A stretch of 64,000 bases of DNA from Halolactibacillus halophilus. GTDB lineage: Bacteria > Bacillota > Bacilli > Bacillales > Amphibacillaceae. A program made the translations under genes and the position numbers. Where the stretch lies: NCBI RefSeq assembly GCF_900115605.1, contig NZ_FOXC01000005.1, positions 1 to 64,000 of the forward strand, read 5' to 3'. The number at the start of each line of letters is the position of its first letter. The stretch's first letter is position 1. This document shows, piece by piece, positions 62,110-64,000 of the stretch. The notes beneath the pieces are model-generated. The model had not been told where the DNA came from and did no database searches. It saw only the letters and a list, made by a program, of their open reading frames with translations.

Positions 62110-64000
62110 TTAAGCTGATACAAACGAATGGCCTTTTGACTGGCTTTTATATATTTCTTTTCCATTTAATTCAAGGTGTGTGCCTTGATAAACGGCATGT
62201 TTAATCAGTTGGTCTCCATCTTTAATAATTGAAACCCAATTAGCATCTGATTTTATTCCACAATAATCGATTGTCTTCGTTTCAGAATAGATAAATGTTT
62301 CAACTTTAGAGCCTGTTTTAATTTCAACACCTATAAATTCATCACCTTTAATTTCTTTAACATCTAGTAATTCATCTGTAAAACTAGATTCAGGTTGTAA
62401 TACATTTATAAAGTGTACATCTTTCTTTTTAGTTTTATTTTCTACACATAAAGTTTTCAGTAGGATTTCTCTGACATCATCCGGTCTTTGTGGGGTCATT
62501 ATTTCACGAATAACCGTTTCTTCTACGTAGCTTTCTAAATCTTCCGGGAAAACGGGATAGATATTTAAGGCTCCCTTCCCATTTTTCATACGGTAGGCAT
62601 TTGTGCCTTCTATTTTCTTAGCATACTCTTCTGAATGCAGGCGCCACGTATAATTATGTTCTAATTTACTCTTAAGCTCATCTAGCATGATCAAGTAACC
62701 CATTTCACTATATATAACATTTCTTGCGTTTCTAGTGAGTGCCATTTCAGGATAGTAAAGTTTATTAGATTCAGCTACATAGTAGGTATACCCATTTTCA
62801 CTAATAAAATCTTCTACACCTGCAGTGGCTTCTTCAGGTACATCTCTCCATACATTATAAATCCCTTTGCAGTTCAGATCAAAAAGAACTGGATCTTCTA
62901 GTGTTCCTTCATTCCATATTTTTTCTCCAACACATCCCGTGTCATCGACTGTAATCATATTATGAACTTTAGCTCTTGATGTTCGATGGAATCCCTCATC
63001 CATAGCTAATGTTGAATCATGTCCCATCAATATAAAGCTATTAAAATCTACATGATAATGCGTTAAACTTCTTGTATTCCAATCATGTTCTTTATCTAAT
63101 TCCCATGATTTTTGCCACTGAATATTTCCTCCTGGCGCACTAGACTTAATTGAGAAATGCATCGCGTCTCTTTCCCATGAAGAGCGAATAACAGCTAAAC
63201 CTAAATCAGGGAAGTATCTTGTCAATGGAAGCGTACTTGGGTCTTCTTCCTTAATCTCCTCGTCATACCAAATATACTCTAAGAAAGCTTCTGGCATAAT
63301 GCCTGGGAATATTTTACTCTGGTACGCCTCTCTAAATAAGAATTTCTCTTTGACTAAGTTTCCAAGCCATTGTGCATGACCATTATTGTACTCGCTAGCT
63401 ATTTTATAGAAAGCCGAGATTGAGTTAGAACTTCTTCTATCATGCACGTCAGAAAAGTTAATATTTTCTTCCCAGTTAGGTGCAGATTGGTATAATCGAT
63501 AGTCAAAGGTATTCTTTAAGAAAGCGGATTCAAAATAGTCAATGCCTTCGTTTTCTTTAATTAAATCTGCCGCTGTTAGAAGGAAATTCATCGCATATCT
63601 CCAATAGCCTGTTCCTTCATAGTTACTACCATCTTCTGGCATATACTTGAATACGATTTCAAAATTATCTTTAATCACATCAATCCACTGTTGTGCTCCG
63701 TCATATTCTGACTCTATCGCATAAGCCGTCGTTAGTAATCCAGTATAGTTGATCCAGTTATGATTTTGCCAATAGTTAGTTGACCAACAGTTTCCTCTAT
63801 TTTCTTCACCATAGTCAAACATTTTATTTCCTTGTAAAATAAGCTTATCCAGCACTTCTTGTTTTTCTTCTGGTGTTAAATATTCCCCAATCCAGTTATA
63901 AGATAAGCCGTAACCAAATAATAGCCAAGATGCACTTAAATCAACATCTACTAAAAAACCATAACCCCAAACGTCATATCGACAACCTGTCAGTAACCAT
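62110..64000 (-). CDS. Heparinase II/III family polysaccharide lyase (5' end off the window)
   Basis: The frame stays open from the stop at 62110 to the right edge, so at least 629 residues are visible and the N-terminus is missing. An internal GTG at 63855 is not a start: WGYGFLVDVDLSASWLLFGY and YNWIGEYLTPEEKQ continue upstream in frame. The visible N-terminal part is an alpha/alpha-toroid (NYWQNHNWINYTGLL, GSNYEGTGYWRYAM), followed by a beta-sandwich with THYHVDFNSF and RTSRAKVHN, the heparinase II/III-like region. It likely cleaves uronic-acid-containing oligosaccharides to unsaturated products. There is no signal information because the start lies outside. Confidence 0.82.
   Translation of the reverse strand, partial: WLLTGCRYDVWGYGFLVDVDLSASWLLFGYGLSYNWIGEYLTPEEKQEVLDKLILQGNKMFDYGEENRGNCWSTNYWQNHNWINYTGLLTTAYAIESEYDGAQQWIDVIKDNFEIVFKYMPEDGSNYEGTGYWRYAMNFLLTAADLIKENEGIDYFESAFLKNTFDYRLYQSAPNWEENINFSDVHDRRSSNSISAFYKIASEYNNGHAQWLGNLVKEKFLFREAYQSKIFPGIMPEAFLEYIWYDEEIKEEDPSTLPLTRYFPDLGLAVIRSSWERDAMHFSIKSSAPGGNIQWQKSWELDKEHDWNTRSLTHYHVDFNSFILMGHDSTLAMDEGFHRTSRAKVHNMITVDDTGCVGEKIWNEGTLEDPVLFDLNCKGIYNVWRDVPEEATAGVEDFISENGYTYYVAESNKLYYPEMALTRNARNVIYSEMGYLIMLDELKSKLEHNYTWRLHSEEYAKKIEGTNAYRMKNGKGALNIYPVFPEDLESYVEETVIREIMTPQRPDDVREILLKTLCVENKTKKKDVHFINVLQPESSFTDELLDVKEIKGDEFIGVEIKTGSKVETFIYSETKTIDYCGIKSDANWVSIIKDGDQLIKHAVYQGTHLELNGKEIYKSQSKGHSFVSA

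Noticed and set aside
63850-63860. GTG at 63855 as the start of the lyase gene
   Set aside because: The frame continues upstream with family-like sequence to the window edge and there is no ribosome binding site.

Overview
The window looks like chromosomal DNA from a low-GC Gram-positive bacterium of the Bacillaceae (Bacillota). Most ribosome binding sites are strong AGGAGG types, lipoproteins carry L-x-G/A-C lipoboxes, and the gene repertoire (KtrAB potassium uptake, YtrA-like GntR/ABC operon, DbpA, PspC, CZB chemoreceptor, degenerate-GGDEF exopolysaccharide genes) is typical of that family. A salt- or alkali-tolerant relative of Halolactibacillus, Amphibacillus or Gracilibacillus is plausible, but that is inference. 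No rRNA or tRNA gene was seen.

Layout. 1-310: edge of a probable IS200/IS605-like element. 419-8075: lipoprotein, CPBP protease, DUF3006 plus a ComEC/ComEA-like secreted metallo-hydrolase, soluble zinc-binding chemoreceptor, KtrA-KtrB, cysteine-cluster protein. 8243-20709: MerR/TipAS regulator, polar amino-acid ABC importer (three genes), GTPase, lipid kinase, M42 peptidase, PspC, RNA pseudouridine synthase with an acetyltransferase, and a cation/proton antiporter with a riboswitch-like leader. 20772-24892: TetR-controlled RND/MMPL exporter encoded as two half genes, and a sigma factor.

25000-43610 is an accessory island. It holds a DNA phosphorothioation (Dnd) modification and restriction locus. 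The modification operon dndB-C-D-E-A reads rightwards (37378-43540). The restriction operon dptF-G-H reads leftwards (37076-28185) from the same 300-bp control region, which carries two copies of the palindrome TACGTACGTA. At the left end of the island a second, separately promoted three-gene unit (25216-27791) encodes a 62-residue unknown protein, a second DndD-type SMC-like ATPase and a second DndE-like protein, without a second DndC, DndB or DndA. DndA (sulfur donor) and DndC (Fe-S/ATP pyrophosphatase type) should put sulfur into the DNA backbone with DndD and DndE; DptF-G-H should attack DNA lacking the mark; DndB is the probable regulator. The job of the extra DndD/DndE pair is unknown and is the most interesting question in the window.

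43634-64000 returns to core-like genes: SHOCT protein, a three-gene c-di-GMP-type exopolysaccharide cluster, Maf and Nudix house-cleaning enzymes, a PLD-helicase-DUF3427 protein, DbpA helicase, a GntR/ABC operon with a clear operator, an Rpn-type nuclease, RNase HI-like and MBL-fold proteins, a TSUP permease, a decayed tyrosine recombinase, and at the right edge a KduD-like dehydrogenase beside a heparinase II/III-like lyase that runs off the window, suggesting uronic-acid polysaccharide use.

Many start codons were moved from the longest possible frame to the one with a well-spaced ribosome binding site; these choices are explained per gene. All functional names rest on motif recognition by eye, without database searches.
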